From positions 1-40,121 of the forward strand of contig NZ_MRTD01000033.1 of assembly GCF_001956295.1 (NCBI RefSeq): a stretch of 40,121 bases of DNA, written 5' to 3'. The notes below the pieces were generated by a model. It saw only the letters and a program-made list of their open reading frames with translations, made no database searches and was not told the DNA's origin. Position 1 is the first letter of the stretch, and each line of letters starts with the position of its first letter. The position numbers and the translations under genes were made by a program. This document shows, piece by piece, positions 23,378 to 32,301 of the stretch. This DNA comes from Paenibacillus sp. FSL A5-0031 (GTDB lineage: Bacteria; Bacillota; Bacilli; Paenibacillales; Paenibacillaceae).

Positions 23378-24760
23378 ATGCACATTATCGCAGTAGGACT
23401 GAATTACCGAACGGCTCCCGTAGAAGTAAGAGAACAATTTGCGTTCGCAGAACGGGATTTGCCGGAAGCATTAATACAGCTCATTCAGACACAAAGCATA
23501 ATGGAATGTGTCATAGTAGCGACCTGCAATCGGACGGAGCTTTATGCAGTTGTAGATAGGCACCATCTATGCGGGCATTACATTCGAAGCTTTATGGAGA
23601 AGTGGTTTAAGCTGCCTAGGCAGAACTTCACCAACCATTTATATATGTATGAGGACGAGAAGGCGATTGATCATTTATTCCGTGTAACGAGCGGACTTGA
23701 TTCCATGGTCATCGGCGAGACCCAAATTTTGGGACAAGTAAAAACAGCTTTTCAGCTCGCGCAGCAGCAGAAGACGACAGGTACAGTTTTTAATATGCTG
23801 TTTAAACAGGCGGTTACGATGGCCAAGCGTGCCCATTCCGAAACGTCGATTGGTGAATCTGCTGTTTCTGTGAGCTATGCTGCCGTTGAGCTTGGGAAAC
23901 GGATTTTTGGACAATTCAACAAAAAAACGGTTATGGTCATTGGTGCGGGTGAAACGGGCGAACTGACTGCCAAGCATCTGTACACGAATGGCGCAGATCG
24001 CGTCGTTGTTGTAAATCGCACCTATGAGCGGGCAACACAGCTGGCAGACAAGTTTAATGGAATCGCATGGTCGATGGAAGAAGCGGTAGATAAGCTTCAT
24101 GAAGCAGACATTATTATCAGCTCCACTGGCTCGAAAGAATACGTGTTAACGCGCAAGCAGGTTGCAGAAGCTATGCAGCGTAGAAAAGCGAAGCCGCTCT
24201 TTATGATTGATATTGCGGTACCGCGTGATTTGGACCCTTCGATTGCTGCCGTTGATAATGTATTCTTGTATGATATTGATGATTTAGAGGGCATCGTGGA
24301 AAGCAATCTCGCGCATAGGCGTCAAGAGGCTGCCAAAATTGAAGCGATGATTACCGAAGAAATTGAAGTGTTCGAGCAGTGGTACAAAACGCTTGGCGTT
24401 GTTCCCCTTATTCGAACTTTGCAATCCAAAGCAGCAGGCATTCACGAGGAAACGATGAACAGCTTGACGAATAAATTGCCTGATCTCGGCGAGCATGAGC
24501 TTAAAGTAATCCGTAAGCTTACAAAAAGCATCGTTAACCAAATGATGCAGGATCCTATTTTACGAATTAAAGAAATGGCTGGCGAGAAGCGGGCAGACGA
24601 AGCGATGGATATGTTCGTTAAGCTGTTTGCACTCGAGGAAGATCTTGCTAAAGCGCGTCAAGCGGAGCTTGAAGCGGCAACAGATACTGTCGCTGCTGCA
24701 AAAAAGAAAAATGTTCAACCCCATGCAGCTGCGGCGGTATTAGCACCTATTACAAGGTAG
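23378..24760 (+). CDS. hemA: Glutamyl-tRNA reductase
   Basis: The 460-residue protein reduces glutamyl-tRNA to glutamate-1-semialdehyde, the committed step of the C5 tetrapyrrole pathway. The N-terminal catalytic domain has MHIIAVGLNYRTAPVEVRE and nucleophile Cys50 in VATCNRTE. The NADPH-binding Rossmann domain has VIGAGETGELTAKHL (about 190-204). The C-terminal dimerisation helix bundle completes it. An AAGGAGGCAGGTG site lies upstream of ATG 23378. It is the first gene of an operon with the same leading order as Bacillus hemAXCDBL. HemX, encoded next, lowers HemA levels in Bacillus. Confidence 0.97.
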   Translation: MHIIAVGLNYRTAPVEVREQFAFAERDLPEALIQLIQTQSIMECVIVATCNRTELYAVVDRHHLCGHYIRSFMEKWFKLPRQNFTNHLYMYEDEKAIDHLFRVTSGLDSMVIGETQILGQVKTAFQLAQQQKTTGTVFNMLFKQAVTMAKRAHSETSIGESAVSVSYAAVELGKRIFGQFNKKTVMVIGAGETGELTAKHLYTNGADRVVVVNRTYERATQLADKFNGIAWSMEEAVDKLHEADIIISSTGSKEYVLTRKQVAEAMQRRKAKPLFMIDIAVPRDLDPSIAAVDNVFLYDIDDLEGIVESNLAHRRQEAAKIEAMITEEIEVFEQWYKTLGVVPLIRTLQSKAAGIHEETMNSLTNKLPDLGEHELKVIRKLTKSIVNQMMQDPILRIKEMAGEKRADEAMDMFVKLFALEEDLAKARQAELEAATDTVAAAKKKNVQPHAAAAVLAPITR

Positions 24761-24782
24761 AGGGCTGCTAGGTGGAGGAGCT

Positions 24783-25595
24783 ATGGAGACGCAAAACTTT
24801 TTATATGATGCGATACTTTATATTTACGCCCTGAGCCTGCTGTTTTATTTCTCCGACTTCATGAATGCAAGTCGGAGAGCGAAACGGATGGGTACAGGGC
24901 TGCTTATTTTTGTTTGGGTATTACAGACTGGTTACCTTGTTACTCGCATCGTATCTCATTTGCAAATGACGGAAGTATCAACCTTTGAATACTGGTTAGG
25001 CTTTTCTTGGCTTTTAGTTACCATTTCGCTAGTGATCAGTCGATTTATTAAAATTGATTTCATTGTGTTTTTTGTAAATGTTGTTGGTTTTGCGGTGTTG
25101 GCGCTTAACCTGTATAGTGACCCCGGAAATGGCGAGTCGCTTAAAGTTTGGGAAACAACAAGAGAGCTATTATACATTCATATCAGTCTTGTTTTGCTTG
25201 CGTATGCTGCATTAACCATAGGCGCTTTGTTCGCCGGCATGTATTTGTTTTTGCATAATCAGCTAAAACGAAAGCGCTGGTCAAACTTTGTGCGCAGATT
25301 GCCAAGCCTCGATATGATTGAGCGTTATGGAGATCGAGCAGTCATTGTTGGCGTTCCATTGTTTGCAATGTCGCTTGCGATTGCGGTGACGTCCATACTT
25401 GTCGAAAGACGGTTTGCGTTGTTGATTGACTGGAAGGTACTGTCTTCCTTTGGAACCTTGGTTATGTACATTATTTATGTGTACCAGAGAGCGATGCTCA
25501 AACGTCCCGGATTGCAATTGGCCCGCTTTTATATTATTTCGTTTGGTTTGCTGCTTCTGAATTTGTTTACTAATTATTTCTCCTCCTTTCATTAA
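24783..25595 (+). CDS. hemX: HemX-like membrane protein (CcsA-related)
   Basis: The 270-residue protein is very hydrophobic, with about eight membrane segments. It resembles HemX, a member of the cytochrome c assembly (CcsA/CcmC) superfamily. In Bacillus HemX negatively affects the amount of glutamyl-tRNA reductase. The typical YIHISLVLLAYAALTIGALFAGMYLF segment is split here by polar residues around 125-155. GGTGGAGGAGCT precedes ATG 24783. It lies 22 nt after hemA and 31 nt before the siroheme gene. The mechanism is not readable from the sequence. Confidence 0.88.
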   Translation: METQNFLYDAILYIYALSLLFYFSDFMNASRRAKRMGTGLLIFVWVLQTGYLVTRIVSHLQMTEVSTFEYWLGFSWLLVTISLVISRFIKIDFIVFFVNVVGFAVLALNLYSDPGNGESLKVWETTRELLYIHISLVLLAYAALTIGALFAGMYLFLHNQLKRKRWSNFVRRLPSLDMIERYGDRAVIVGVPLFAMSLAIAVTSILVERRFALLIDWKVLSSFGTLVMYIIYVYQRAMLKRPGLQLARFYIISFGLLLLNLFTNYFSSFH

Positions 25596-25626
25596 CGAGA
25601 ATTGACTGCTGGAGGCAAGGACGGCA

Positions 25627-26271
25627 ATGAATGGTTTATATCCAATTTTCATGCAGCTTATAGGCAGACGCTGCGTTATTATCGGCGGCGGAAGCGTGGC
25701 ACAGCGAAAGCTGCAAGGGCTGCTGGCTGCTGGAGCGGATAAAATATGGGTCATCAGCCCGTCATTAACTCCTCAAATCGTGAGTTTGGCTTCCGAAGGG
25801 AAAATCCGCTGGTTCCAGCGAGAGTACAATGATGGCGATCTTGCGGGAGCATCGTTAGTGTTTGCGGCAACAAACGATAAACGTTTAAATGCGGAGATTG
25901 CGGCTGCGGCCGATCAGCTTGGCATTTTAGTAAATGCGGTGGATGATGCGGACAAAGGCTCGTTTATTTCACCTTCGATTGTCAGGCGTGGAGATTTGCT
26001 GCTGGCGGTTACTGCTTCAGGCGCAAGCCCGGCGTTGTCTCAGCAAATAAAGAAAGAGCTTGCAGCGCTTTATGGCCCGGAATACGAAGAAATAACGATA
26101 GTATTGCGACGCTTTCGGGAGAAAGTGTTAAACAGCTTGCTTGATGAACAGGAGAGACAATCCGTGCTGAAGCTTGCGGCCGAAGAGGCAGCGACGCTAA
26201 AGCGGATCAATATTGATATGGATGAATGGCTGCAAAGCCTGCTTCATCGGATGGACAGGGGGCTTACATAA
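25627..26271 (+). CDS. Precorrin-2 dehydrogenase / sirohydrochlorin ferrochelatase-like (Met8/CysG-N)
   Basis: The 214-residue protein starts with a Rossmann fold (RRCVIIGGGSVAQRKLQGLL, residues 14-33) and has FAATNDKRLNAEI, VNAVDDADKGSFISPSIVRRGDLLLAVTASGASPALSQQIKKEL. This is the pattern of the NAD-dependent precorrin-2 dehydrogenase half of siroheme synthase. It oxidises precorrin-2 to sirohydrochlorin; some members also insert iron, which cannot be judged here. In Bacillus the equivalents (ylnF) lie outside the hem operon. Its stop overlaps the hemC start (TAATG), implying translational coupling. The downstream gene supplies the SUMT that makes its substrate. Confidence 0.92.
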   Translation: MNGLYPIFMQLIGRRCVIIGGGSVAQRKLQGLLAAGADKIWVISPSLTPQIVSLASEGKIRWFQREYNDGDLAGASLVFAATNDKRLNAEIAAAADQLGILVNAVDDADKGSFISPSIVRRGDLLLAVTASGASPALSQQIKKELAALYGPEYEEITIVLRRFREKVLNSLLDEQERQSVLKLAAEEAATLKRINIDMDEWLQSLLHRMDRGLT

Positions 26272-27242
26272 TGGCAACAACTAACCAAGGACAACGAATT
26301 ATCGTGGTAGGAACAAGGCAAAGCGCACTTGCGCTTACACAAACGGGACAAGTGATCGATGAACTGACACGCATAAGTGAGAAGCATGGGTTTGATTATA
26401 AGTTTGAAGTGAAAAAAATAGTAACAAAAGGTGATCGCATACTTGATGTTACGCTGTCTAAAGTAGGTGGAAAAGGGCTGTTCGTTAAGGAAATTGAACA
26501 AGCACTTGCAGATGGTGTAATTGATTTGGCCGTTCACAGCATGAAGGACATGCCTTATGAGCTTCCGGAAGGGTTAATAAATGGAGCAATTCCAAGACGC
26601 GTCGATCCTAGAGATTGCCTTATCACTCGTGAAGGCGGCGGATTGTCTGAATTGCCTCTAGGCGCGAGAGTGGGAACGAGCAGCCTGCGCAGATCCTGCC
26701 AGCTTAAAAACGCGAGACCTGATCTTCAGCTTGAGTCCATAAGGGGCAATATAGATTCCCGTATTCGCAAATTAGAAACCGAAGGTTTCGATGCGGTTGT
26801 ACTTGCTGCAGCTGGACTGAAGCGCATGGGATGGGAAGATCGCATATCTGCGAACATTCCTGTTGATGTATGCTTGCCTGCTGTAGGACAAGGCGCACTT
26901 GGCATTGAATGCCGCGAGAATGATGAACAAGTTCGAGAGCTGCTTTCTCTTCTTAACGATGATGAAACCGAGGTTACGGTACGAGCAGAGCGAAGCTTCC
27001 TTGGTTCACTGAATGGTGGATGTCAGGTGCCGATAGGCGCATATTGCACATTAGGTGATGAGCTCCCGGGCCAAAGCGGGCAACATGAGCTTATCCTAAC
27101 GGGCATGGTCGGATCGCCGGACGGAGCAACGCTGCTGAAAGAAGTGATGAAGGGAATTGATCCTGAACAGCTTGGCCGTGATGTTGCGGATGCGCTCATT
27201 GCACGCGGCGCAGACCGTATTTTAGCTGAAATTGGGGGATGA
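26271..27242 (+). CDS. hemC: Hydroxymethylbilane synthase (porphobilinogen deaminase)
   Basis: The product is 323 residues from ATG 26271. It polymerises four porphobilinogen units on a dipyrromethane cofactor that is attached to Cys251 (SLNGGCQVPIGAY). Other signatures are VGTRQSALALTQ, LAVHSMKDMP, VGTSSLRRSCQL and ESIRGNIDSRIRKL. The start overlaps the previous stop (TAATG) and its own stop overlaps the next start (ATGA), so three genes are translationally coupled. The frame extends upstream to 26226, but that part is inside the preceding gene. Confidence 0.97.
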   Translation: MATTNQGQRIIVVGTRQSALALTQTGQVIDELTRISEKHGFDYKFEVKKIVTKGDRILDVTLSKVGGKGLFVKEIEQALADGVIDLAVHSMKDMPYELPEGLINGAIPRRVDPRDCLITREGGGLSELPLGARVGTSSLRRSCQLKNARPDLQLESIRGNIDSRIRKLETEGFDAVVLAAAGLKRMGWEDRISANIPVDVCLPAVGQGALGIECRENDEQVRELLSLLNDDETEVTVRAERSFLGSLNGGCQVPIGAYCTLGDELPGQSGQHELILTGMVGSPDGATLLKEVMKGIDPEQLGRDVADALIARGADRILAEIGG

Positions 27243-28816
27243 CGGGCTTGGACAAGGGGAAGGTATACTTAGTTGGCGCCGGACCGGGAGATCCGAAGCT
27301 GATTACTGTGCGCGGACTGCAATGCTTGGAGGAATGTGAGGTTGTCGTTTACGATCGCTTGGCAAGCCCGAGATTGCTCCGGTACGTGAAGCCGGGTGCG
27401 GAGAGAATCTACGTCGGCAAGCTGCCGGACCGTCATACGATGAAGCAGGAGGAAATCAACCAGCTTCTTGTCGATTTGGCGCTGCAAGGCAAGATCGTTA
27501 CACGTCTGAAAGGCGGAGATCCTACGATTTTTGGACGAGTTGGAGAAGAAGCCGAGCTTCTTTATGATAACGGAATCGAGTTCGAAATCGTGCCAGGCAT
27601 TACCTCGGCAATCGCAGTTCCCGCTTACGCGGGCATTCCAGTCACACATCGTGATATGGCATCATCCTTGTCCATTATTACGGGTCATGAGAGTCCGGAT
27701 AAGCTTGACCGCTCCATTCATTGGGATAAAGTTACGAATGCTACGGGAACCCTTATTTTTCTAATGGGTGTCGCCAAAATAGGATATATTTCTGATCAGC
27801 TCATGAAGCACGGCAAGCCGCCGCAAACGCCAGTTGCGCTTATTCGCTGGGGAACGAGAGTTGAACAGCGTACCATTGTTGGCACGCTGGAAACCATCGA
27901 GGGGATTGTCAAATCAGCGAATTTTCAGCCACCTGCCGTCATTGTGGTAGGCGACGTTGTAATGCAGAGAGAGAAGCTGAAATGGTATGAGAACAAGCCA
28001 CTATTTGGCTTGCGTATACTCGTTACACGAGCTAGAGCACAGGCAAGCGAGCTAGCTGAACAGATTGAAACGCTTGGCGGGGAGCCTTGCGAGTTTCCAG
28101 TTATTGAAACGATTGAACCAACGGACTCCGTTGTTTTAGCTAACTTGAAGGCACAGTTGGGGCAGGCAGAACAATATGAGTGGCTGATGTTTACGAGCGT
28201 AAACGGCGTGGAGTACTTTTTTGAATGGCTGCGTAAATTTAATATCGATATTAGGAGATTTTTTGGTGCGAGAATTGCAGCAGTTGGTCCTAAGACAGCT
28301 GAGGCGCTTGCAAAGCGCGGCTTAGTAGTTGATGAGCTGCCTGTAAAGTTCCATGCGGAAGGCTTGCTGGACAAGCTGGCGCCGCAACTGAAGGCTGGAG
28401 AGCGAGTGCTGCTGCCTCGAGGAGATCTTGCACGCGAGGTATTGCCCCGTGAACTGAAGGCAATAGGACTTGTGCCAACGGAAATCGATGTTTATGAAAC
28501 GGTTATTGTCGATGAGCAGGACGAACTTGCCCTCGAATGGATTCGCGAGAAAGAAATTCACATGATTACATTCACTAGTTCATCAACGGTGACCAATTTG
28601 CTTGAGGTATTGAGACGCAAGGGCATTTCAGATCCAGTACAACTATTAGCGGACATTCCGATTGCGAGTATTGGCCCGCTTACAACGAAGACTGCAGTAG
28701 AAGCAGGCTTGAAGGTTGCTATTGAGCCAGAAGATTCAACGCTGGATAGTATGCTTAAAGCAATCGTTGATTATCAGCAAAAACAACTTGCTAAGCTAGT
28801 CGAGGAGGAATACTAA
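27239..28816 (+). CDS. Fused uroporphyrinogen-III methyltransferase (CobA) and synthase (HemD)
   Basis: The 525-residue protein has two domains. Residues about 8-245 are a SAM-dependent uroporphyrinogen-III C-methyltransferase: VYLVGAGPGDPKLITVRG, YDRLASPRLL, RLKGGDPTIFGRVGEEAE, VPGITSAIAVPAYAGIPVTHR. Residues about 255-515 are uroporphyrinogen-III synthase: LFGLRILVTRARAQAS, the TSVNGVEYFF motif, and ITFTSSSTVTNLLE. It therefore cyclises hydroxymethylbilane to uroporphyrinogen III and can methylate it to precorrin-2 for siroheme or cobalamin. Bacillus has a stand-alone HemD; cobA-hemD fusions are known in clostridia and some other Firmicutes. ATGA overlap with hemC. Confidence 0.95.
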   Translation: MTGLDKGKVYLVGAGPGDPKLITVRGLQCLEECEVVVYDRLASPRLLRYVKPGAERIYVGKLPDRHTMKQEEINQLLVDLALQGKIVTRLKGGDPTIFGRVGEEAELLYDNGIEFEIVPGITSAIAVPAYAGIPVTHRDMASSLSIITGHESPDKLDRSIHWDKVTNATGTLIFLMGVAKIGYISDQLMKHGKPPQTPVALIRWGTRVEQRTIVGTLETIEGIVKSANFQPPAVIVVGDVVMQREKLKWYENKPLFGLRILVTRARAQASELAEQIETLGGEPCEFPVIETIEPTDSVVLANLKAQLGQAEQYEWLMFTSVNGVEYFFEWLRKFNIDIRRFFGARIAAVGPKTAEALAKRGLVVDELPVKFHAEGLLDKLAPQLKAGERVLLPRGDLAREVLPRELKAIGLVPTEIDVYETVIVDEQDELALEWIREKEIHMITFTSSSTVTNLLEVLRRKGISDPVQLLADIPIASIGPLTTKTAVEAGLKVAIEPEDSTLDSMLKAIVDYQQKQLAKLVEEEY

Positions 28817-28819
28817 GTG

Positions 28820-29818
28820 ATGAGTTTCCCAACAGTAAGAAATCGCAGATTACGCAAAACGTCTGCTCTTCGGAGCATGGTAAGAGAAACCGTGCTGAGT
28901 GTAAATGATTTTATATATCCGATCTTCGTTACGCATGGTGTAAATATAAAAGAAGAAATTCCATCAATGCCGGGTGTATACCACCTGTCGATGGATCTTT
29001 TGGAGCAAGAGATTCGTGAAGTGGTTGCTTGCGGCATTCAATCAGTGCTGCTGTTCGGCCTTCCAGAATATAAAGATGCTTTGGGATCTTCGGCTTATGA
29101 TGCGAACGGTATCGTTCAACAAGCGATAAAAGCAGTGAAGAAATGGGCGCCGGAGCTTGTTGTTGTCGCTGATACTTGTTTATGCCAATTTACCGATCAC
29201 GGTCATTGCGGCATCGTACATTTGCATGAGGAAACAGGCATAGCGGAAGTGGATAATGACTCCTCGCTTGATCTGCTCGTACAAACGGCTGTATCGCAAG
29301 CGGAAGCAGGAGCAGACATTATCGCACCTTCCAATATGATGGACGGCTTTGTGCTTGCTATTCGTGAAGGACTAGATGATGCTGGCTTTAGTGATGTTCC
29401 GATTATGTCTTACTCTGTTAAATTTTCTTCGGCTTACTATGGCCCTTTCCGTGATGCCGCACATTCGGCTCCACAATTCGGCGACCGCAAAACATACCAG
29501 ATGGATCCAGCCAACGTACGCGAGGCGCTTCGTGAAGCAGAGTCGGATATTGCTGAGGGCGCCGATATGCTAATGGTCAAGCCTGCTCTAGCTTACTTGG
29601 ATATTTTGAGACTGCTTAAGGATAAATATAATTTACCGGTTGTCGCTTATAACGTAAGTGCCGAATACTCGATGGTGAAAGCCGCTGCAGCTAATGGCTG
29701 GATTGATGAGCAATCAATCGTTCTTGAAACCTTGCTAGGCATGAAGCGTGCTGGTGCTGATCTCATTATTACGTACCACGCAAAGGATGCGGCACGTTGG
29801 TTGAAGGGAGAGGGGTAA
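28820..29818 (+). CDS. hemB: Delta-aminolevulinic acid dehydratase (porphobilinogen synthase)
   Basis: The 332-residue protein condenses two aminolevulinic acid molecules to porphobilinogen. Active-site lysines are Lys201 (SYSVKFSSAYYGPF) and Lys254 (MVKPALAYLD). The zinc-binding cysteines Cys120, Cys122 and Cys130 (DTCLCQFTDHGHCG) mark a zinc-dependent enzyme. GAGGAGG at 28802-28808 serves either GTG 28817 (8 nt) or ATG 28820 (11 nt); the ATG is preferred because homologues usually start MSFP-like. Three nt separate it from the upstream stop, within the hem operon. Confidence 0.97.
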   Translation: MSFPTVRNRRLRKTSALRSMVRETVLSVNDFIYPIFVTHGVNIKEEIPSMPGVYHLSMDLLEQEIREVVACGIQSVLLFGLPEYKDALGSSAYDANGIVQQAIKAVKKWAPELVVVADTCLCQFTDHGHCGIVHLHEETGIAEVDNDSSLDLLVQTAVSQAEAGADIIAPSNMMDGFVLAIREGLDDAGFSDVPIMSYSVKFSSAYYGPFRDAAHSAPQFGDRKTYQMDPANVREALREAESDIAEGADMLMVKPALAYLDILRLLKDKYNLPVVAYNVSAEYSMVKAAAANGWIDEQSIVLETLLGMKRAGADLIITYHAKDAARWLKGEG

Positions 29819-29822
29819 GCAG

Positions 29823-31124
29823 ATGAGTGAACAGTCGAACCTTAGAAATGATGCGCGCTCAGTAGAAGCTTTCGAAAGAGCGAAAAAAGTAATGCCAGGC
29901 GGTGTAAACAGCCCGGTTAGAGCATTCAAATCAGTGGGCTTGAACCCTGTCTATATGGAGCGGGGAGAAGGCAGCCGCATTTATGATATCGATGGCAACA
30001 GCTATATCGATTATGTAGCATCATGGGGCCCTCTCATTATGGGTCATGCCCATCCTGAAGTTATCGAAGCAATTAAACGTACGGCAGAGAAGGGGACAAG
30101 CTTCGGCGCCCCAACAGAGCTTGAAACATTGATGGCTGAGCTTGTTTGCGAGCGAGTACCTTCAGTTGATATCGTTCGCATGGTTAACTCCGGTACGGAA
30201 GCGACGATGAGTGCCATTCGGCTTGCTCGCGGTTATACGAAACGAAGCAGGATTTTGAAATTCGAAGGCTCATATCATGGTCATGCGGATAGCTTGCTGA
30301 TTAAAGCAGGCTCAGGCGTTGCGACGCTTGGCTTGCCTGACAGCCCGGGTGTGCCAGAGCATGTAGCTTCGCATACGATTACGGTACCATACAACGATAT
30401 TGAATCGGTAAAGCTTGCTTTCGAAAAATTCGGTGAGGAAATTGCTTGTGTCATCGTTGAACCGGTAGCTGGCAACATGGGCGTTGTTCCGCCATTGCCT
30501 GGTTTCCTGCAAGGGTTGCGCGACATTACAACGCAATACGGTACGGTTCTTATTTTTGACGAGGTAATGACGGGCTTCCGTGTTGGTTATAACTGCGCAC
30601 AGGGACTTTATGGAATTACGCCAGACCTTACTTGCTTCGGCAAAGTTATTGGCGGCGGATTGCCAGTCGGCGCATACGGCGGCAAACGGGAGCTTATGGA
30701 GATGATTGCACCGAGCGGACCTATCTATCAAGCGGGAACCTTATCAGGCAATCCGCTTGCGATGGCGGCAGGTTATGCAACATTGAATCTGCTAACCCCT
30801 GAAGTGTATGAGCATATGGAGCGTCAAGCGGTTAGGCTGCAGCTTGGTTTTGAAGCGAATGCGCGCAAACATGGCATTGCAAATACGATTAACCGTGTTG
30901 GATCGATGGTTTGTCCGTTCTTCACGGATACGTTTGTCATCAATTTCGAAACGGCAAAAACATCCGATCTAGAGCGGTTTAAGGCTTATTTTGCGGCAAT
31001 GCTTGATCTGGGTGTAAGCATTGCACCTTCACAATTTGAAGGCATGTTTGTTTCCGGGGTTCATACGAATGAGGACATAGATGCGACAATCGAAGCGCAT
31101 GATATTGCGTTTAGCCGCTTGTAA
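29823..31124 (+). CDS. hemL: Glutamate-1-semialdehyde 2,1-aminomutase
   Basis: The 433-residue PLP enzyme converts glutamate-1-semialdehyde to 5-aminolevulinate, the second step after HemA. The PLP lysine is Lys274 (CFGKVIGGGLPVGAYGG); Asp246 in LIFDEVMTGFR contacts the cofactor. N-terminal PGGVNSPVRAFKSVG and MVNSGTEATMSAIRLARG are diagnostic. GAGAGGGG precedes ATG 29823, four nt after the hemB stop. It is the last recognisable gene of the hem operon; no clear terminator follows. Confidence 0.97.
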   Translation: MSEQSNLRNDARSVEAFERAKKVMPGGVNSPVRAFKSVGLNPVYMERGEGSRIYDIDGNSYIDYVASWGPLIMGHAHPEVIEAIKRTAEKGTSFGAPTELETLMAELVCERVPSVDIVRMVNSGTEATMSAIRLARGYTKRSRILKFEGSYHGHADSLLIKAGSGVATLGLPDSPGVPEHVASHTITVPYNDIESVKLAFEKFGEEIACVIVEPVAGNMGVVPPLPGFLQGLRDITTQYGTVLIFDEVMTGFRVGYNCAQGLYGITPDLTCFGKVIGGGLPVGAYGGKRELMEMIAPSGPIYQAGTLSGNPLAMAAGYATLNLLTPEVYEHMERQAVRLQLGFEANARKHGIANTINRVGSMVCPFFTDTFVINFETAKTSDLERFKAYFAAMLDLGVSIAPSQFEGMFVSGVHTNEDIDATIEAHDIAFSRL

Positions 31125-31210
31125 TATCGCTGTATTTTGAAATGAAGGTAAGAGGCTCGTAAGGAAGCGAAGTCGTTTTTTGCTTCGTTTACGATTGGGA
31201 GGAACGTTAT

Positions 31211-32212
31211 ATGATTGATGGTCGGATGAAGAGGAATGGACAATGGCTGGAGCTAGACTGGCTTGCTCTTGGCGCTGCGTCCTCTGATACCATTAATCCT
31301 GAATCGGAAAAGGATCCGGCAGGTTTGCCGGAGCTTGCGCAGCCGCGGGCTGGCAGTCATCCGCACCTTGTGCGTCAGTGGCTGCTGGCCCGTTCCTTTT
31401 TTCCGCAGAAGTGGATTAATCGGTTGTTTTCAATTGGAGGCATTCAGTGGAACGGGGAGCAGCTGCAGCTGCTTGCTTTCCCGCCAGTAGATCCACGCAG
31501 TGATGCTTCATATCGTCACCTGCGCAGGGATACTAAACTAAATATGCCAGATGTGTTATATGAAGATGATTTCTGCATCGTATTTGACAAGCCTGCTGGC
31601 ATGGCAGTGCATGGATCATCTCCCGGTCAATGCGGAACGCTGGATGAGGCGGCGGCATGGTATCTTTTGAGCCAAGGCGATCCGCTGAATATACGTCATA
31701 TCCACAGGCTGGATGATGATACGTCTGGTCCCGTTTTATATGCCAAAAATGATTTGGCCCAGTGGAAGCTTGATGAGGCGATGAGAGCGAAAGCGATAGA
31801 CAGACAATATATGGCTGTCGTTCAAGGCCGGATGTCAAAGCCTTCGGGTACGATCAATATGCCAATAGGGAAGGATCGACATCACCCGGCAAGGCGCAGA
31901 GTTTCAGAAAACGGCGATCTAGCAATTAGCCATTACGAGGTTGTGGCAGCAAGTTCTCGATCGTCATTAATTCGTGTAAAGCTTGAGACGGGACGTACGC
32001 ATCAAATTCGGGTTCATTTAAGTCATATTGGACATCCGCTGCTTGGGGACGGTTTGTATGGAGGAAGCACAGCACAGTTGAAGCATCAAGCGCTGCATGG
32101 GGAAAAGCTTGTTTTTCCTCATCCTCTGACCGACTCGCTAATAGAAGCAGCCTCGCCTTGGCCGCAATGGCTAAAGCAGCTTTCAGAAGAGATGGAGTTC
32201 CGTTCAAAATGA
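31211..32212 (+). CDS. RluA-family RNA pseudouridine synthase
   Basis: The 333-residue protein has the RluA catalytic motif HRLDDDTSG with catalytic Asp168. FDKPAGMAVHGSS comes before it, and LETGRTHQIRVHLSHIGHPLLGDGLYGG after it. It isomerises uridine to pseudouridine in rRNA or tRNA; the target cannot be predicted. The first 110 residues are diverged and may form an S4-like or other RNA-binding region. TGGGAGGAACGTT precedes ATG 31211. In Bacillus hemL is followed by spoVID, so this gene is an addition to the block. Confidence 0.92.
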   Translation: MIDGRMKRNGQWLELDWLALGAASSDTINPESEKDPAGLPELAQPRAGSHPHLVRQWLLARSFFPQKWINRLFSIGGIQWNGEQLQLLAFPPVDPRSDASYRHLRRDTKLNMPDVLYEDDFCIVFDKPAGMAVHGSSPGQCGTLDEAAAWYLLSQGDPLNIRHIHRLDDDTSGPVLYAKNDLAQWKLDEAMRAKAIDRQYMAVVQGRMSKPSGTINMPIGKDRHHPARRRVSENGDLAISHYEVVAASSRSSLIRVKLETGRTHQIRVHLSHIGHPLLGDGLYGGSTAQLKHQALHGEKLVFPHPLTDSLIEAASPWPQWLKQLSEEMEFRSK

Positions 32213-32301
32213 TAGTCATGCTCCTGCCCAACCTACCATATAGATAAGTAGTGAATGTAACGTTAGACCAAGCATTCAGTATGAGAGGGGAGGATTTAGG
32301 C

